From NCBI RefSeq assembly GCF_002843235.3, contig NZ_CP031123.2, positions 2,852,001 to 2,916,000 of the forward strand: a DNA stretch of 64,000 bases. The letters run 5' to 3'. Below are positions 29,578 to 40,275 of the stretch, in pieces. The DNA is from Providencia huaxiensis (GTDB lineage: Bacteria > Pseudomonadota > Gammaproteobacteria > Enterobacterales > Enterobacteriaceae). Each line of letters begins with the position of its first letter. Positions within the stretch are counted from its first letter, which is position 1. The notes under the pieces were generated by a model. That model was not told where the DNA came from. It did no database searches and was given only the letters and a program-made list of their open reading frames with translations. The position numbers were made by a program, and so were the translations under genes.

Positions 29578-32500
29578 TAAGCGGGTTCCCCTTGTTGAAC
29601 ATTTTTAAATAAGCTATCTAACGCTTCAATAAACGCTTCTATAGGGCGATAAAAGAAAATACCGTTACTGGAGTTAACATCATCTACCCCCCTTAGAAAT
29701 AAATAATAGACACCCCCAAAATGGGTTTCATAATCATAATTAGGCATTCTTTGCTTTAGGTAACGATGTAACGCCAACGAATATAGTTGATACTGCAAAT
29801 CATAGCGGTGGTCTATCATCGCTTCAGCCATCGCTTCTTGAGTATAAAAGCTAGCGTCTTCCCCTAGATAATTTGACTTATAATCAAGGAGGTAAAATTT
29901 ACCTTTCCAGTAAAAGGTGAGGTCAATAAACCCTTTTAAAATTCCCTGAACCTTCTCAAAACTTAGTGGAGGACAACGTTGTGATAATGGATCATATTGA
30001 TGTGTTATTTTATCTAAATGGCCTGCACTCAACATTGACTCAATAGGCAGATAAAACTGCATCTCATCTAATTGGTCTTGAGGCCGTAAAGCAGATAAAC
30101 ATAACCCGTCTTCTGATAGTGGTGCATGTACAATTGCGTGTAGCCATTCTTGCAGCATTGGTGCCCACTGTAAGTCGAACCCTGAGGATTCAAGTTTTTC
30201 AGCCAACCATTCTTGAGAAACTGGTTCACTAAAATCAATCTCTTCCATTAAGCTATGTAAAAATGTTCCTGGTGACGCACCTTTAGGAAATTGATGAGGA
30301 GTTAGGGTCAAAGACTCGTCTTCCTGCTGCTCTACATCAACACTAGCCTCAATATCCATATTCGGGGATAATGAATTCGCAAATTGCAATGCTGAAACTG
30401 ATTCTTCTGCTTCAGTATGGCTTGAACCGTAACTTAACCCCGAATAGCTAGTAACACGCCAGTGGTCATTAAAATGACGAGTCACTGCTCTTGCGGATAA
30501 GTTTACACGATCATTTTGTTCTAATAATACGCGTTCCGACTTAGGTTGATTAATCACTGCAACATCAATAACGTCATTGCTAATTTCAGCCAACATCTCG
30601 TTTAAGAGTTGGTAATCACCAGCTTGCCCTTTTTGGATAACGTAACCCAATGCAGATAAGTGTAAATCGGTTTCACCACTTTTTTTCCTGTTACCTTTAA
30701 TTAATGGTGCAATACCGACACTACAGTGATAAATAGCCCTTGTGAGTGCCACATATAATAAACGTAGGTCTTCTGCCAAGCGTTCTTCGTCAGCTAAAGC
30801 GACATTTTCTTCGCTATCATTTAAATCTAGCCGTACCCCATAATCTGTTCTGTCGTGATATAAGCCTTTAGATTGAGGTAAAAAATTGCTCGCAAAAGGC
30901 AGCCATACAATTTTGTATTCAAGGCCTTTAGATTTATGTATGGTACTGATCTGCACCAAATGTTTATCACTTTCAAGACGCATTTGCTGTGCGTCAGATT
31001 GATGATCAGGATGGGCTATTTGTTGCGCTAACCAACGGATTAGTGTGTGCTCACCTTCAAGTTGTAATGACATTTCTTGCAGTAATTCACCAATATGCAT
31101 CACATCCATCAAGCGACGCTCTCCGTTGGTGCCTGATAATAATGTTTCTGCAATTTGCCTCTGCGCCATGACCATTCTAAGCATGGGGAGCACGCCTCGT
31201 TTTTGCCACACCACGGCATAACGAGCAAATTCATCTACAATTTTTTCCCACGACCTTTCATCATGGTTTAGGTCATCAATTTGTTTAGCGGTTAAACCCA
31301 ATATTCCTGTCGCCAATGCACTGCGCAAAACACGTTCTTTTTCAGGTGTTAAAACTGCCTGTAGTAACCACAATAAATCCCTAGCTTCTGACGTTGAAAA
31401 TACACTCTCCCGATTAGATTGAAACACCGAAGGGATATTTAACCGATTTAAAGCATCACGAATTAATACGGCTTCGCGCCGACTGCGCACCAACACAGTA
31501 ATATCCGAAGCTTCGACAGGAGTATGCGTTCCTTTATTGTCAAAATAGCTACTACCTTGCAAGCCACCTTGCAAGTATTGTGCGATTTGTACTGCACATT
31601 GTGAAGCTGTTGCTTGCTCATATTCAGCAACGGAGACACCTTCTTCTTCCATTTTCCAAAATGTAAGCGCGTTGACTTCTTCACCATTATGGATAAGTTT
31701 TCTACCGCTATTTTGCTTAGCGAAATTAACGGGTTGAAAAGGAATTTGTTCAAAAATAAAAGGTGACTGACAATGGCTAAATAGATGATTAATAGCTTCA
31801 ACCATATTTTGTGATGAGCGATAATTAGTCTCTAATGTATAGTGAGCGCTAACTTCATTTTTTGCTTCAATGTAAGTGAAAATGTCAGCGCCTCGAAAAG
31901 CATAAATAGCTTGTTTAGGGTCGCCAATAAAAAGTAATGCGCTGTCATTAACTTCTCGATAAATTCTTTGGAAAATACGATACTGCTGTGCATCCGTGTC
32001 TTGAAATTCATCTATCATCGCAACGGGAAAACGTTGGCTGATAGCTTGAGCTAAAAACTTTCCACTCTCTTGAGCAAGAGCACTATCTAAACGGGTCAAT
32101 AAATCATCAAATCCCATTTCACCACGGTTATGTTTTTCAAAACTAATCGCTGACCTCACCTCTGAAATTGCCAGTGGAATAATTAGATCTTTTAGGGTTA
32201 ATGATTGAGAAAGTAGCTCATCTATTCTTTGGAAAACAACATGCTCTGGCCCTGAGCCACTTTTTGATTTTTTATGTAGTACCGTTTGTGAGAAGCGTTC
32301 AAGATCTTTAGGCAGCAGATAATCTTCTGTTTCTTCTTGAGCCCATTCGCCAATTTTTATCAACCATGCGGGTAGAAAACGAGTACTATAACTTCGTTTA
32401 TCAACATCTGACTCAGCGATGAGCTTCTCAAAATCCGCTGAATTTTCTAACCATGCCGTTTTAACTGACTCAATTAACAAGATTAGCCGCTGATGCCGTT

Positions 32501-33185
32501 CTTCTAGAGTTTCTACTTGTTTCGGTTGGTTAATAATTAAAGGAATATCACCCTGTAAGAAAGGTTTAATCTCCGAAAGCAATGCTTCGGGACTATTCCA
32601 CAGTGACTGAATAACTTTTGTCATGGAGTAATTCAGAGGATAAAAATGACGGCGCCAAAAGTCTGCACAGGCTTGTTTTTGAATCGGAGATTCATCTTGA
32701 ATCATTGTTTGTTCGAACAATACTCCCGACTCAAATGCATTATGAACTAGCATTCTTTGGCAAAAACCATGGATAGTATATATCGCGGCTTCATCCATTT
32801 GCCTTTCCGCTGCCTGTAACCATTGCGCAGCGAATTTTCTTTGGGACTCCCCCGAAAGCTCGGCTAATAATTCAAGGTACTCAGGCTGCGACTCGAAACC
32901 AACACCATTTCTTAAGCAAACTAAGCGCATGTCATGAATACGTTGACGAATACGTCCCCGTAACTCATTCGTCGCAGCCTCAGTAAATGTCACAACTAAA
33001 ATCTCTTCAACACTTAACGGCCTAGGAAACGCATTAACGCCTCCCAAACCTAGTAAAAGCCGCAGATAAAGTATACCAATTGTGTATGTTTTACCCGTTC
33101 CTGCAGATGCTTCAATTAACCGCTGTCCACACAGAGGCAATGAAAAAACATTCAGTAATTGGGACTCTACCTGCACTTTATTCAC
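29577..33185 (-). CDS. recB: RecBCD subunit RecB (exonuclease V beta)
   Basis: RecB has the 3'-5' helicase, the nuclease and the RecA-loading activity of RecBCD. The 1202-aa protein has an SF1A helicase (Walker A EASAGTGKT near 24-32, then AIDEFQDTD and FIGDPKQAIYAFRGAD). The C-terminal nuclease domain keeps the DYKSN metal motif (GFIDLTFYWKGKFYLLDYKSN). It overlaps the end of ptrA by 4 nt and the start of recD by 1 nt. Confidence 0.97.
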   Translation of the reverse strand: MNKVQVESQLLNVFSLPLCGQRLIEASAGTGKTYTIGILYLRLLLGLGGVNAFPRPLSVEEILVVTFTEAATNELRGRIRQRIHDMRLVCLRNGVGFESQPEYLELLAELSGESQRKFAAQWLQAAERQMDEAAIYTIHGFCQRMLVHNAFESGVLFEQTMIQDESPIQKQACADFWRRHFYPLNYSMTKVIQSLWNSPEALLSEIKPFLQGDIPLIINQPKQVETLEERHQRLILLIESVKTAWLENSADFEKLIAESDVDKRSYSTRFLPAWLIKIGEWAQEETEDYLLPKDLERFSQTVLHKKSKSGSGPEHVVFQRIDELLSQSLTLKDLIIPLAISEVRSAISFEKHNRGEMGFDDLLTRLDSALAQESGKFLAQAISQRFPVAMIDEFQDTDAQQYRIFQRIYREVNDSALLFIGDPKQAIYAFRGADIFTYIEAKNEVSAHYTLETNYRSSQNMVEAINHLFSHCQSPFIFEQIPFQPVNFAKQNSGRKLIHNGEEVNALTFWKMEEEGVSVAEYEQATASQCAVQIAQYLQGGLQGSSYFDNKGTHTPVEASDITVLVRSRREAVLIRDALNRLNIPSVFQSNRESVFSTSEARDLLWLLQAVLTPEKERVLRSALATGILGLTAKQIDDLNHDERSWEKIVDEFARYAVVWQKRGVLPMLRMVMAQRQIAETLLSGTNGERRLMDVMHIGELLQEMSLQLEGEHTLIRWLAQQIAHPDHQSDAQQMRLESDKHLVQISTIHKSKGLEYKIVWLPFASNFLPQSKGLYHDRTDYGVRLDLNDSEENVALADEERLAEDLRLLYVALTRAIYHCSVGIAPLIKGNRKKSGETDLHLSALGYVIQKGQAGDYQLLNEMLAEISNDVIDVAVINQPKSERVLLEQNDRVNLSARAVTRHFNDHWRVTSYSGLSYGSSHTEAEESVSALQFANSLSPNMDIEASVDVEQQEDESLTLTPHQFPKGASPGTFLHSLMEEIDFSEPVSQEWLAEKLESSGFDLQWAPMLQEWLHAIVHAPLSEDGLCLSALRPQDQLDEMQFYLPIESMLSAGHLDKITHQYDPLSQRCPPLSFEKVQGILKGFIDLTFYWKGKFYLLDYKSNYLGEDASFYTQEAMAEAMIDHRYDLQYQLYSLALHRYLKQRMPNYDYETHFGGVYYLFLRGVDDVNSSNGIFFYRPIEAFIEALDSLFKNVQQGEPA

Positions 33186-36079
33186 TCAGCATCTTCCTTT
33201 ATTGGTAAAATCTTTTGCAACTGAGAAGCTGTCGAGTAAAGCACCCAATCTTTCAGATGAGCATACCCCACCTTAGTATCAACTCCTTGGCCTATAACTT
33301 GGGAGCTAACTGCTAATCCTTTGTGCTTTATAACCGCATTTTCATAATACTCGATGACTTGTTCTTTCGTTGCGGTCCCTAAAGTTGCAATAACTTTTTC
33401 ACGTGTATCAAAACTGAAAATATTTCTAGAAAAATCAGATGAGTAACGGCCTACTTCCTCATAGAATGTTTGAGGTGGTTGGTTCATCTCTGTGATAATA
33501 GATTGTTTATATTGATTAAACTCATCTATCGGTAGTTTTTTCAGTTTCTCTAATGCTTGAAGATAAAATTGTTGGTAACGAGTATTTAAGTAACTCGGGG
33601 TTTTAGCATTACTTTGAATTAAAAAGCCCATTCCCCACTGATCCCCCAGCCCTGCTTTAAAAGCAAATACTGCGTAACCAAGTTGCTCATTGGTTCTTAA
33701 TTGGTCATAAAACCAAGGCTGAATCACTTTAGAAAGAATACCTGATAATACTGCACCATCAATGCGGCTATAACCGTCTGGGATAAAGATTTCAGCAAGT
33801 GCGTTATCTGAGCTATTCCCCTGTTTGTGGAAATCTGCTAGGTAATTTTTGTCAATAACGACAATGTCACCACGCCACCAATTGGTACCTTCGCTCTTTA
33901 ATAATTGCTGTGCATCTTTAATAGTTTTAATGCTTTGCGATTCAGTCATATTACCAAAGACCAGCGCTTGTAATGCGGCACTTTTAACTACCATTTCACG
34001 GTAGTTAGTGATGTCCTGCAATGAAATTTTATCTAGCTCGGCTAAACGCTGTTCTTGCTCAAAATAAGGCACACTATTAATACGCTGAAGCGGTTGCATG
34101 GCCAGCTCATAAGCTTTCGCATTATTAGCAACTTCAATTTGCTCTTTATACCAAGACTTCGCTTGAGCTAACTCTTGTTCCGTTGGCTCAAAATTCAGGT
34201 ATAGCTTTGTCATGGATAAAAAGAGTTCAGGTAAATGTTGGGTGTAACCACTAGCATTTAATTGCAGACCGATTCCCTGAGAAACAGAGACAGACATGCC
34301 AGCTACAGATGCCTGATATTGCAGTTCATCCATTTTCAATGAAGCGATATATTGTAATAAAGAGCCCGTGACTTGTTGCTTAGCGTCTTTGTCACCTTGG
34401 TTAGAACGTAATGATAAGGTGATACTCGCCTTTGGCTCATCTGCAAAATATTGACTTGGCATATATAACACACGTGTATTGCCATCTTGATAGATGAACT
34501 CGGGGTGTTTATAAGCCTTATCAGTTTTAATTAGTGATAAATTATCAGCAATATACGGGTTTAAAGCAGGCAATTTAAAATTCATTTTAGATTCTAAACT
34601 TGCCCAGGTTTTAAATTGTTTTGCTGTGATTTTATTAACTTGATACGGTGCATCAACAAAGTAGGCTTTTTTGTTATTCGGTTCATTTGGACTAATAAAC
34701 CAAATTCTCGCCTCTTGCGCAGTGAGCTCTGATAAACGCTGTTTAATCGCTTCAGGATCATACTTATCAGCAATGTAATCTGAGTCAAGAACATGATTAA
34801 CTGGAACATCAATCATTTGGTCTGATAACCATTCAATGTAGTTCATGTCCCTGACAATTGAACCATAACGAAATGATAAATTAAGAACTTTTGCTATTTC
34901 ATCAAAGTAGCTTTTATTAACTCCATCATTCTTAATTAACTCAATATAAGAAAAGATAGCCGCGATAATTTCGTCTCTTTCCTGTAACCCTTTATCTGTC
35001 AGCGTGACATAAATAGAGAATGAGCCATAGTTTCTATCTAAATTTGGAGTGGCAGAGGCGCTGATACCTTCAGCAAGCCCTTGCGATATTAACCAATCCG
35101 CCAATGTTCCTGGGCTTCTATTACCAATTAAGTAACTAATATAGTTGTCACTTTTACTGCGAAAATCTGCCATATTATTTTTAATGCTAAATTCAATTTG
35201 TATGGCTTTTTGTGGTTGAGCTGGCACATAATGAATAATAATGCCTTTTTCATTATCCGTTACCGCAGGGGTATTAACAGCCGGAACAGTGGCATTAAAA
35301 TTAGGTATACGCCCAAATGTTTCCTGTGCAATATTCGCTAATGACTCAATAGATTGGTCGCCGTAAAGCACTGCATTCATTAGGTTTGCAGAATAATACT
35401 GCTTATAAAAACCCACGAGCTCATCTTGTAGTTTGCTATTAGGTTTATCTTTCAGAGTCTCTAAATTCCCCCCAGAAAAGCGTGAGTTCGGGTGTAATGG
35501 GTTCAATGTTTCAGAACGTACTTGCCATATACGCATCCCGTCACGAGAGCGTGCCATTGTAAGTTCTGCATTAACTGCATTACGTTCTCTGTCCGCATTA
35601 ATCGGGTCTAAAAGTGGCTCAGCTAATGCATCTGCAAGCCTATCCGTCGCTTCTTTTAGTGCTCCATTTTCAACTTCAAAGTAATAAGCAGTACGATGAG
35701 AAGCGGTACTTGCATTATGGCTACCACCGTGTTTTTGCAAAAATTCAGAGAAACTACTTGGCTCTGGGTACTTTTTGGATCCCATTAAAACCATATGCTC
35801 TAAATAATGGGCCAACCCTAACTGGCTACTTGGGTTTTCAATACTACCAACAGGTATAGATACAGCAGCCAATGATTTTGTTGCTTTGGTATCTGATACT
35901 AATAAAACCGTCATATCATTACTGAGTTTGATGGCTTTGTATTCCCTAGGGTCACTTTCACTTTTATTTACTGTTTCAGGCAAAACTTGCCAAAGTGGTT
36001 GTGCTGCAACCGCTTGGCCACCGAAAAAAATTATCAGTAATAAAAATAGATGAGCGATATTTTTGGATAAATATTGCAT
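33182..36079 (-). CDS. ptrA: Protease III (pitrilysin)
   Basis: PtrA is a periplasmic zinc metalloprotease of the M16 family that degrades small peptides. The protein is 965 aa from the ATG at 36077-36079, with a signal peptide (MQYLSKNIAHLFLLLIIFFGGQAVAA). The inverted zinc motif HYLEH is near residues 91-95, with the distal Glu in ERNAVNAELTM. An in-frame ATG seven codons upstream overlaps the recC stop as ATGA but has no ribosome-binding site; the inner ATG has GGAG 11 nt upstream. It lies between recC and recB, as in E. coli. Confidence 0.95.
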   Translation of the reverse strand: MQYLSKNIAHLFLLLIIFFGGQAVAAQPLWQVLPETVNKSESDPREYKAIKLSNDMTVLLVSDTKATKSLAAVSIPVGSIENPSSQLGLAHYLEHMVLMGSKKYPEPSSFSEFLQKHGGSHNASTASHRTAYYFEVENGALKEATDRLADALAEPLLDPINADRERNAVNAELTMARSRDGMRIWQVRSETLNPLHPNSRFSGGNLETLKDKPNSKLQDELVGFYKQYYSANLMNAVLYGDQSIESLANIAQETFGRIPNFNATVPAVNTPAVTDNEKGIIIHYVPAQPQKAIQIEFSIKNNMADFRSKSDNYISYLIGNRSPGTLADWLISQGLAEGISASATPNLDRNYGSFSIYVTLTDKGLQERDEIIAAIFSYIELIKNDGVNKSYFDEIAKVLNLSFRYGSIVRDMNYIEWLSDQMIDVPVNHVLDSDYIADKYDPEAIKQRLSELTAQEARIWFISPNEPNNKKAYFVDAPYQVNKITAKQFKTWASLESKMNFKLPALNPYIADNLSLIKTDKAYKHPEFIYQDGNTRVLYMPSQYFADEPKASITLSLRSNQGDKDAKQQVTGSLLQYIASLKMDELQYQASVAGMSVSVSQGIGLQLNASGYTQHLPELFLSMTKLYLNFEPTEQELAQAKSWYKEQIEVANNAKAYELAMQPLQRINSVPYFEQEQRLAELDKISLQDITNYREMVVKSAALQALVFGNMTESQSIKTIKDAQQLLKSEGTNWWRGDIVVIDKNYLADFHKQGNSSDNALAEIFIPDGYSRIDGAVLSGILSKVIQPWFYDQLRTNEQLGYAVFAFKAGLGDQWGMGFLIQSNAKTPSYLNTRYQQFYLQALEKLKKLPIDEFNQYKQSIITEMNQPPQTFYEEVGRYSSDFSRNIFSFDTREKVIATLGTATKEQVIEYYENAVIKHKGLAVSSQVIGQGVDTKVGYAHLKDWVLYSTASQLQKILPIKEDAE

Positions 36080-36096
36080 CCTTTGGTGCTCTCCTG

Positions 36097-39000
36097 TCAT
36101 TTCAAGTATTTTGTCATCGGTAATAAAAACCGTTGAGTGTTTGATAACAAAGATTTAATCATCGCATCATCAATGCTTCTGCAAACTCTTGACACATAGT
36201 CGTCTTCCATCTCGCCTTTTTGCATCTGACTTCCTTGTAAGCTTTGGAGCAAAGCAGATAATGCTTTTTGTTGAATTTCTTCGCTCGAAAAATCGTACTC
36301 TTTTGTCTTTTTATCAAAACAAGCCTTAACCCAACTCCAACCACTTTGAGAAAGAAGAATTAGTGGGGAATTAAACCCTTCGCAATAGCCTACAACTAAA
36401 TCTTGTAGATAAGCCAATGCATCTTCTTTGCTAATAGCGGAAAACTGCCAAATACTATTATCTCTTCCTAGTGCAAGGCTTTCCCCTTCACCTATTTGCG
36501 AGTTAAATAGCAAATGCTCCACCCATAGCTGCACCCCATCATTAGCAGTTAAGTAAGCCGGACGATAGCGTACTATTCCTGTTTCATGAGCATTTTTCAG
36601 TACACCTGTAATTTTGACCCCATTTAACTGAAAATCAAATGGATAATCAAATAGCTGCATATCATATTCTTTAACTTTTTCAGCTAATGGCGATATCTCA
36701 TTCAACTGCTGTTCCCAGAAAAGTTGACCAAATTGTCTGGCTGGCAGCTGACCCGATGCCTTTAAAGCAGAATAAAAAGGCTCAATACTTTTATCTTTGA
36801 CAAGTAAATTTAAAATTTGATCATTAATTTTATATCGTTGTAACCGACCTAAGTTAAACGGTTCTTCTTCTGGCAGTTCAGTTTCTTCAATAGAGAAATG
36901 CACTTTCAAACGCTGTTGAAAAAATGCCCTAATCGGATGACGATAAAAACGTAATAATTGTTCTAACGAAATTTCAGTAATAGGTTCTCGTATTTCAAGT
37001 ACTGAACAAAATGGCTCATCAACTTTATTTGTTGTTTTTGCGGCAGGTAACCACTCACTCGCGAAGCTCTGATAAGGCGTTTCTGGTAAGAAATTTTCTT
37101 TTGCGAATGGGACTCTATTATGTTGAATGACCAGATGTCCCCTTAATCGTTTCGCACTTTTATCTATGTTCAAGGTTTCATCGCCAATTAGACAAAAACT
37201 TTGGCAAATATAGTCAATTAATTCAGTCACTAATACCGATGGATTACAAGGCTGATTATCACGAATAGAAAGCCCAATATAGCTAACATACAGTTGTTTA
37301 GATGCTGAATTCAATGCTTCTAAGAATAGATATCTATCGTCGTCCCGGCGTTTTCTATCTCCACGAACAGGCTTTTCAGCCATCAAATCAAACCCTAAAG
37401 GTGGTATATTTCGCGGGTAAGCCCCATCATTCATTCCCAATAAACACACAACCTTAAATGGCACTGAACGCATTGGCATCAACGTACAAAAATTAACAGC
37501 CCCCGCCAAGAAACGTTGACTAATCTTTTCATCATCAAAACGAACTGAAAGCTCATCACGAATTAAACGCAATGGCACTTGTTCTTCATATCCTGAAGTT
37601 ATCGCATTATCAACGATTTGATGCCACTGTTCCGTCAATAGTGCGAGAACGAGTTCAGTTTCTCCATCAACCATAAAACAGCTATTAAGTAGTTGTTGGC
37701 AAAGCTCTTTCCACTCTTCAAGTGGACGTTCTTGTGCTAGTAAAGAACGCCATTCTCTAAGTGTGTTGATTAATAATGCTAATTTCCCAGCTAGTTGAGC
37801 CGCTAAACCACTACATTCATCATAAGGTAAAATACCACTCCACGGTCCATTTCTGCTATCCATTGCATAGCCAAGCAACATCCTACTTAAACCGAATTCC
37901 CATGTATTTTGCCCTATCACTGGTAAAGCGAAAGAACGTACATTATCGTCATCAAGCCCCCAGCGGATCCCTGATTCATTAACCCAGCGGCGTAATAAGC
38001 CTAATTCACTTTCATCAATACCAAAACGTTGAGAAAATGCAGAAACTTCAAGTAGGCTGAGAACTTGCTCCGTTGAAAAACGGCTCTGAGGTAAGTCAAG
38101 TAGCATAATAAATGCTTGTAAAATGGGATGAGCTTGTAGTGCTTTCCTATCTGAAATTGAAAAGGGGATATATCGAGTTGATGTAGTATTACCGAAAACA
38201 GCCTGAATATACGGTGCATAGCTGTCAATATCTGCAACCATGACTATCACATCACGCGGTGTTAGCGATGGGTCTTCCTCAAACAGAGAAAGCAAATGAT
38301 CTTGTAATATTTCAACTTCTCTCTGTGCGCTATGACACAAATGGAATGTTATCGAATCATCTAGCTCACTGATCGGTCGTTTACCAAGACTCGTTTCATA
38401 ATTTTCTATTGTTGTCCCTAATTGAGCGTGGTTTTCAAGATCTAAAATATCTTGCTGGACATTCTCTAATAAATTGACTCGTTCAGTATCAACATAGGCT
38501 GATATTTCATTAGCGCTATCGATTTGAGAAATAAAATATAAATTGTCCCTGCCAAGCCTCCCCCACGATGCAAGCAGTGGATTGGCAATGTCCTGCTCAC
38601 CATTTTCATTAAATAAATCAGGAACCTGTCCTTCAAATTTGAAGCGAGAAATTTCATGTTTATCAAGATAATGTCGCAGCTTTCTTTGCTGTAATCTAGC
38701 TAAAAATGACGCACTCTGAATGTCTCCCCAATAATAACGACAGGGGTTAGTGAACATTAAGTGAACATCTGTATGCTCTGCTATTGCATTGAGAGCTTGT
38801 AGATAAACAGGCGGGAGTGATGAAATACCGCAAATAAAAATACGTTTAGGCAGCATTTTTCCTAAATCAGGAGTCGATGACAATGTACCAATAAAATGTT
38901 GATATAAATTAGCACGGTGCCAAGGCGGCTGTTTTAATTCATTTGAATAATCAACAAGGCATTGCCACAAACGTTTTTGCCACAGTTGATTTTCACTTAG

Positions 39001-39471
39001 CCCCTCTACTAGTTCATTCCTTTGCCATACTTCGACCCATTGTGGGCGATAAACTAAATATTGGTCAAATAAATCGGCAACCCTACCAGCAAGCTGATGA
39101 AGTTTACGTTTATCTGCATCCTCTTGAAGATAATGCCTTAAAGGTTCAAATTCGTCCTCGTCAATGACTGTTGGCAGTATTGTCATGAGTTTCCATGTCA
39201 TTGCTTGTTTGGTATAAGCACTTTCTTTTGGAATATCCGGTAAGACTCGCCTAAACATGTCCCAAATAAATGTTGCCGGTAAGGGATAGTTAATATTTGC
39301 AGCAATACCAAACTGTTTAGCAAGTTCGATTTGCAGCCACTGTGACATCCCAGGACTTTGTACTAAAATTATTTCTTGCTCAAAAGGGTGAGAAAGTGGT
39401 TCATTTTTCATTAAATGAGTCATTAGATCTTTTAATAAATCTAATTGATTAGAATGATACACTTGAAACAT
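36097..39471 (-). CDS. recC: RecBCD subunit RecC (exonuclease V gamma)
   Basis: RecC holds RecB and RecD together, splits the strands and recognises Chi. The 1124-aa protein (E. coli: 1122) starts MFQVYHSNQLDLLKDLMTHLM and contains ILVQSPGMSQWLQIELAKQFGIAANINYPLPATFIWDMFRRVLP. The C-terminal portion is an inactivated nuclease-like fold in this family. The start has a GGAGAG site. It overlaps ppdC by 23 nt, so recC expression may follow the pseudopilin transcript as well as its own promoter. Confidence 0.97.
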   Translation of the reverse strand: MFQVYHSNQLDLLKDLMTHLMKNEPLSHPFEQEIILVQSPGMSQWLQIELAKQFGIAANINYPLPATFIWDMFRRVLPDIPKESAYTKQAMTWKLMTILPTVIDEDEFEPLRHYLQEDADKRKLHQLAGRVADLFDQYLVYRPQWVEVWQRNELVEGLSENQLWQKRLWQCLVDYSNELKQPPWHRANLYQHFIGTLSSTPDLGKMLPKRIFICGISSLPPVYLQALNAIAEHTDVHLMFTNPCRYYWGDIQSASFLARLQQRKLRHYLDKHEISRFKFEGQVPDLFNENGEQDIANPLLASWGRLGRDNLYFISQIDSANEISAYVDTERVNLLENVQQDILDLENHAQLGTTIENYETSLGKRPISELDDSITFHLCHSAQREVEILQDHLLSLFEEDPSLTPRDVIVMVADIDSYAPYIQAVFGNTTSTRYIPFSISDRKALQAHPILQAFIMLLDLPQSRFSTEQVLSLLEVSAFSQRFGIDESELGLLRRWVNESGIRWGLDDDNVRSFALPVIGQNTWEFGLSRMLLGYAMDSRNGPWSGILPYDECSGLAAQLAGKLALLINTLREWRSLLAQERPLEEWKELCQQLLNSCFMVDGETELVLALLTEQWHQIVDNAITSGYEEQVPLRLIRDELSVRFDDEKISQRFLAGAVNFCTLMPMRSVPFKVVCLLGMNDGAYPRNIPPLGFDLMAEKPVRGDRKRRDDDRYLFLEALNSASKQLYVSYIGLSIRDNQPCNPSVLVTELIDYICQSFCLIGDETLNIDKSAKRLRGHLVIQHNRVPFAKENFLPETPYQSFASEWLPAAKTTNKVDEPFCSVLEIREPITEISLEQLLRFYRHPIRAFFQQRLKVHFSIEETELPEEEPFNLGRLQRYKINDQILNLLVKDKSIEPFYSALKASGQLPARQFGQLFWEQQLNEISPLAEKVKEYDMQLFDYPFDFQLNGVKITGVLKNAHETGIVRYRPAYLTANDGVQLWVEHLLFNSQIGEGESLALGRDNSIWQFSAISKEDALAYLQDLVVGYCEGFNSPLILLSQSGWSWVKACFDKKTKEYDFSSEEIQQKALSALLQSLQGSQMQKGEMEDDYVSRVCRSIDDAMIKSLLSNTQRFLLPMTKYLK

Positions 39472-39835
39472 AGTGCTCTCCTGTTGAGCAATACCAACGA
39501 CTTAATGAAAATGGTTGTTTTTTTATTGTTAACGATACCACTAACTCAGTACAATTATCGGCCTGCGGTAAACGAGTTGCTTGTATTTTCCATTCAGGGT
39601 AACGCAAATCTGGGTCCATGGCAGAATTTTTCTCCCCAGATATTGATGCTGTTAACATTGCGCTCTTTTCTAATGTACTATGCAATCCCCTAACCGCTGA
39701 AGAATTCATATACAATTGATTAAAATTCAATATGATATATTGCGAATAGTTTACCAAAGCTACCAATGAAATAGCAAAAATAACCACGCCAATCATTGCC
39801 TCTATTAATGCGAATCCTTGCTGTTCTATTTTCAC
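39449..39835 (-). CDS. ppdC: Type IV pilin-like protein PpdC
   Basis: A 128-aa minor pseudopilin with the N-terminal methylation motif QQGFALIEAMIGVVIFAISLVALVNYSQ, containing the conserved Glu five residues after the Gly-Phe cleavage site. I start at GTG 39833-39835, which has AAAGGG 8 nt upstream and overlaps the ygdB stop by one base (TAGTG). This removes 14 codons from the longest frame. Two C-terminal cysteines could form a disulphide. It is last in the ppdA-ppdB-ygdB-ppdC operon. Confidence 0.9.
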   Translation of the reverse strand: MKIEQQGFALIEAMIGVVIFAISLVALVNYSQYIILNFNQLYMNSSAVRGLHSTLEKSAMLTASISGEKNSAMDPDLRYPEWKIQATRLPQADNCTELVVSLTIKKQPFSLSRWYCSTGEHYVSSVSF

Positions 39836-40275
39836 TAGCAAAACCCTTTTTTTACCACTGGGCAATAATCTAACCACCCATTTTTACGGGGAAAAAGCTG
39901 TTGCTTATTTGCATCTAATACCATCCATCGATAAACTTTAATATCATTTCCTAGACGATAATGGCTTTGTCCCGACAGCAAAAAAGTCGCCCCTTTATAA
40001 TGTTTTAAGCAGCTTTTCCACTGTTGAGTTTTCTCTTTCTGGCAAACCCAATTCTTTAACCCTCTCTGTTTACTATCCCATTGCAATGTCGCCCCCCATG
40101 AAAGAGCTGATTCTGCTTTATTAAAAGTATCGAAATATTTAATTTCCTTACGCAGATCATCCCGAGCCCGCTCTTGGAAAAAATGCACAGATTTAATCAA
40201 TAATGAGCCTATTGTGATAAAAATAATAACCATAAGTAGAGAGGCATTTCCCTGTTGTTGCGCTATATTCTTCAT
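39835..40275 (-). CDS. ygdB: DUF2509 pseudopilin-cluster protein YgdB
   Basis: A 146-aa protein with one N-terminal hydrophobic segment (SLLMVIIFITIGSLLI, near residues 12-27) and a secreted domain with four cysteines. The N-terminus QQQGNASLLMV resembles a pilin leader lacking the usual Phe and Glu. The end (NGWLDYCPVVKKGFC) matches YgdB. It overlaps ppdB by 4 nt (ATGA). Confidence 0.88.
   Translation of the reverse strand: MKNIAQQQGNASLLMVIIFITIGSLLIKSVHFFQERARDDLRKEIKYFDTFNKAESALSWGATLQWDSKQRGLKNWVCQKEKTQQWKSCLKHYKGATFLLSGQSHYRLGNDIKVYRWMVLDANKQQLFPRKNGWLDYCPVVKKGFC

Noticed and set aside
36159..36344. 61-codon minus-strand frame inside the recC end
   Set aside because: It is an out-of-frame shadow of recC with no own start signal.
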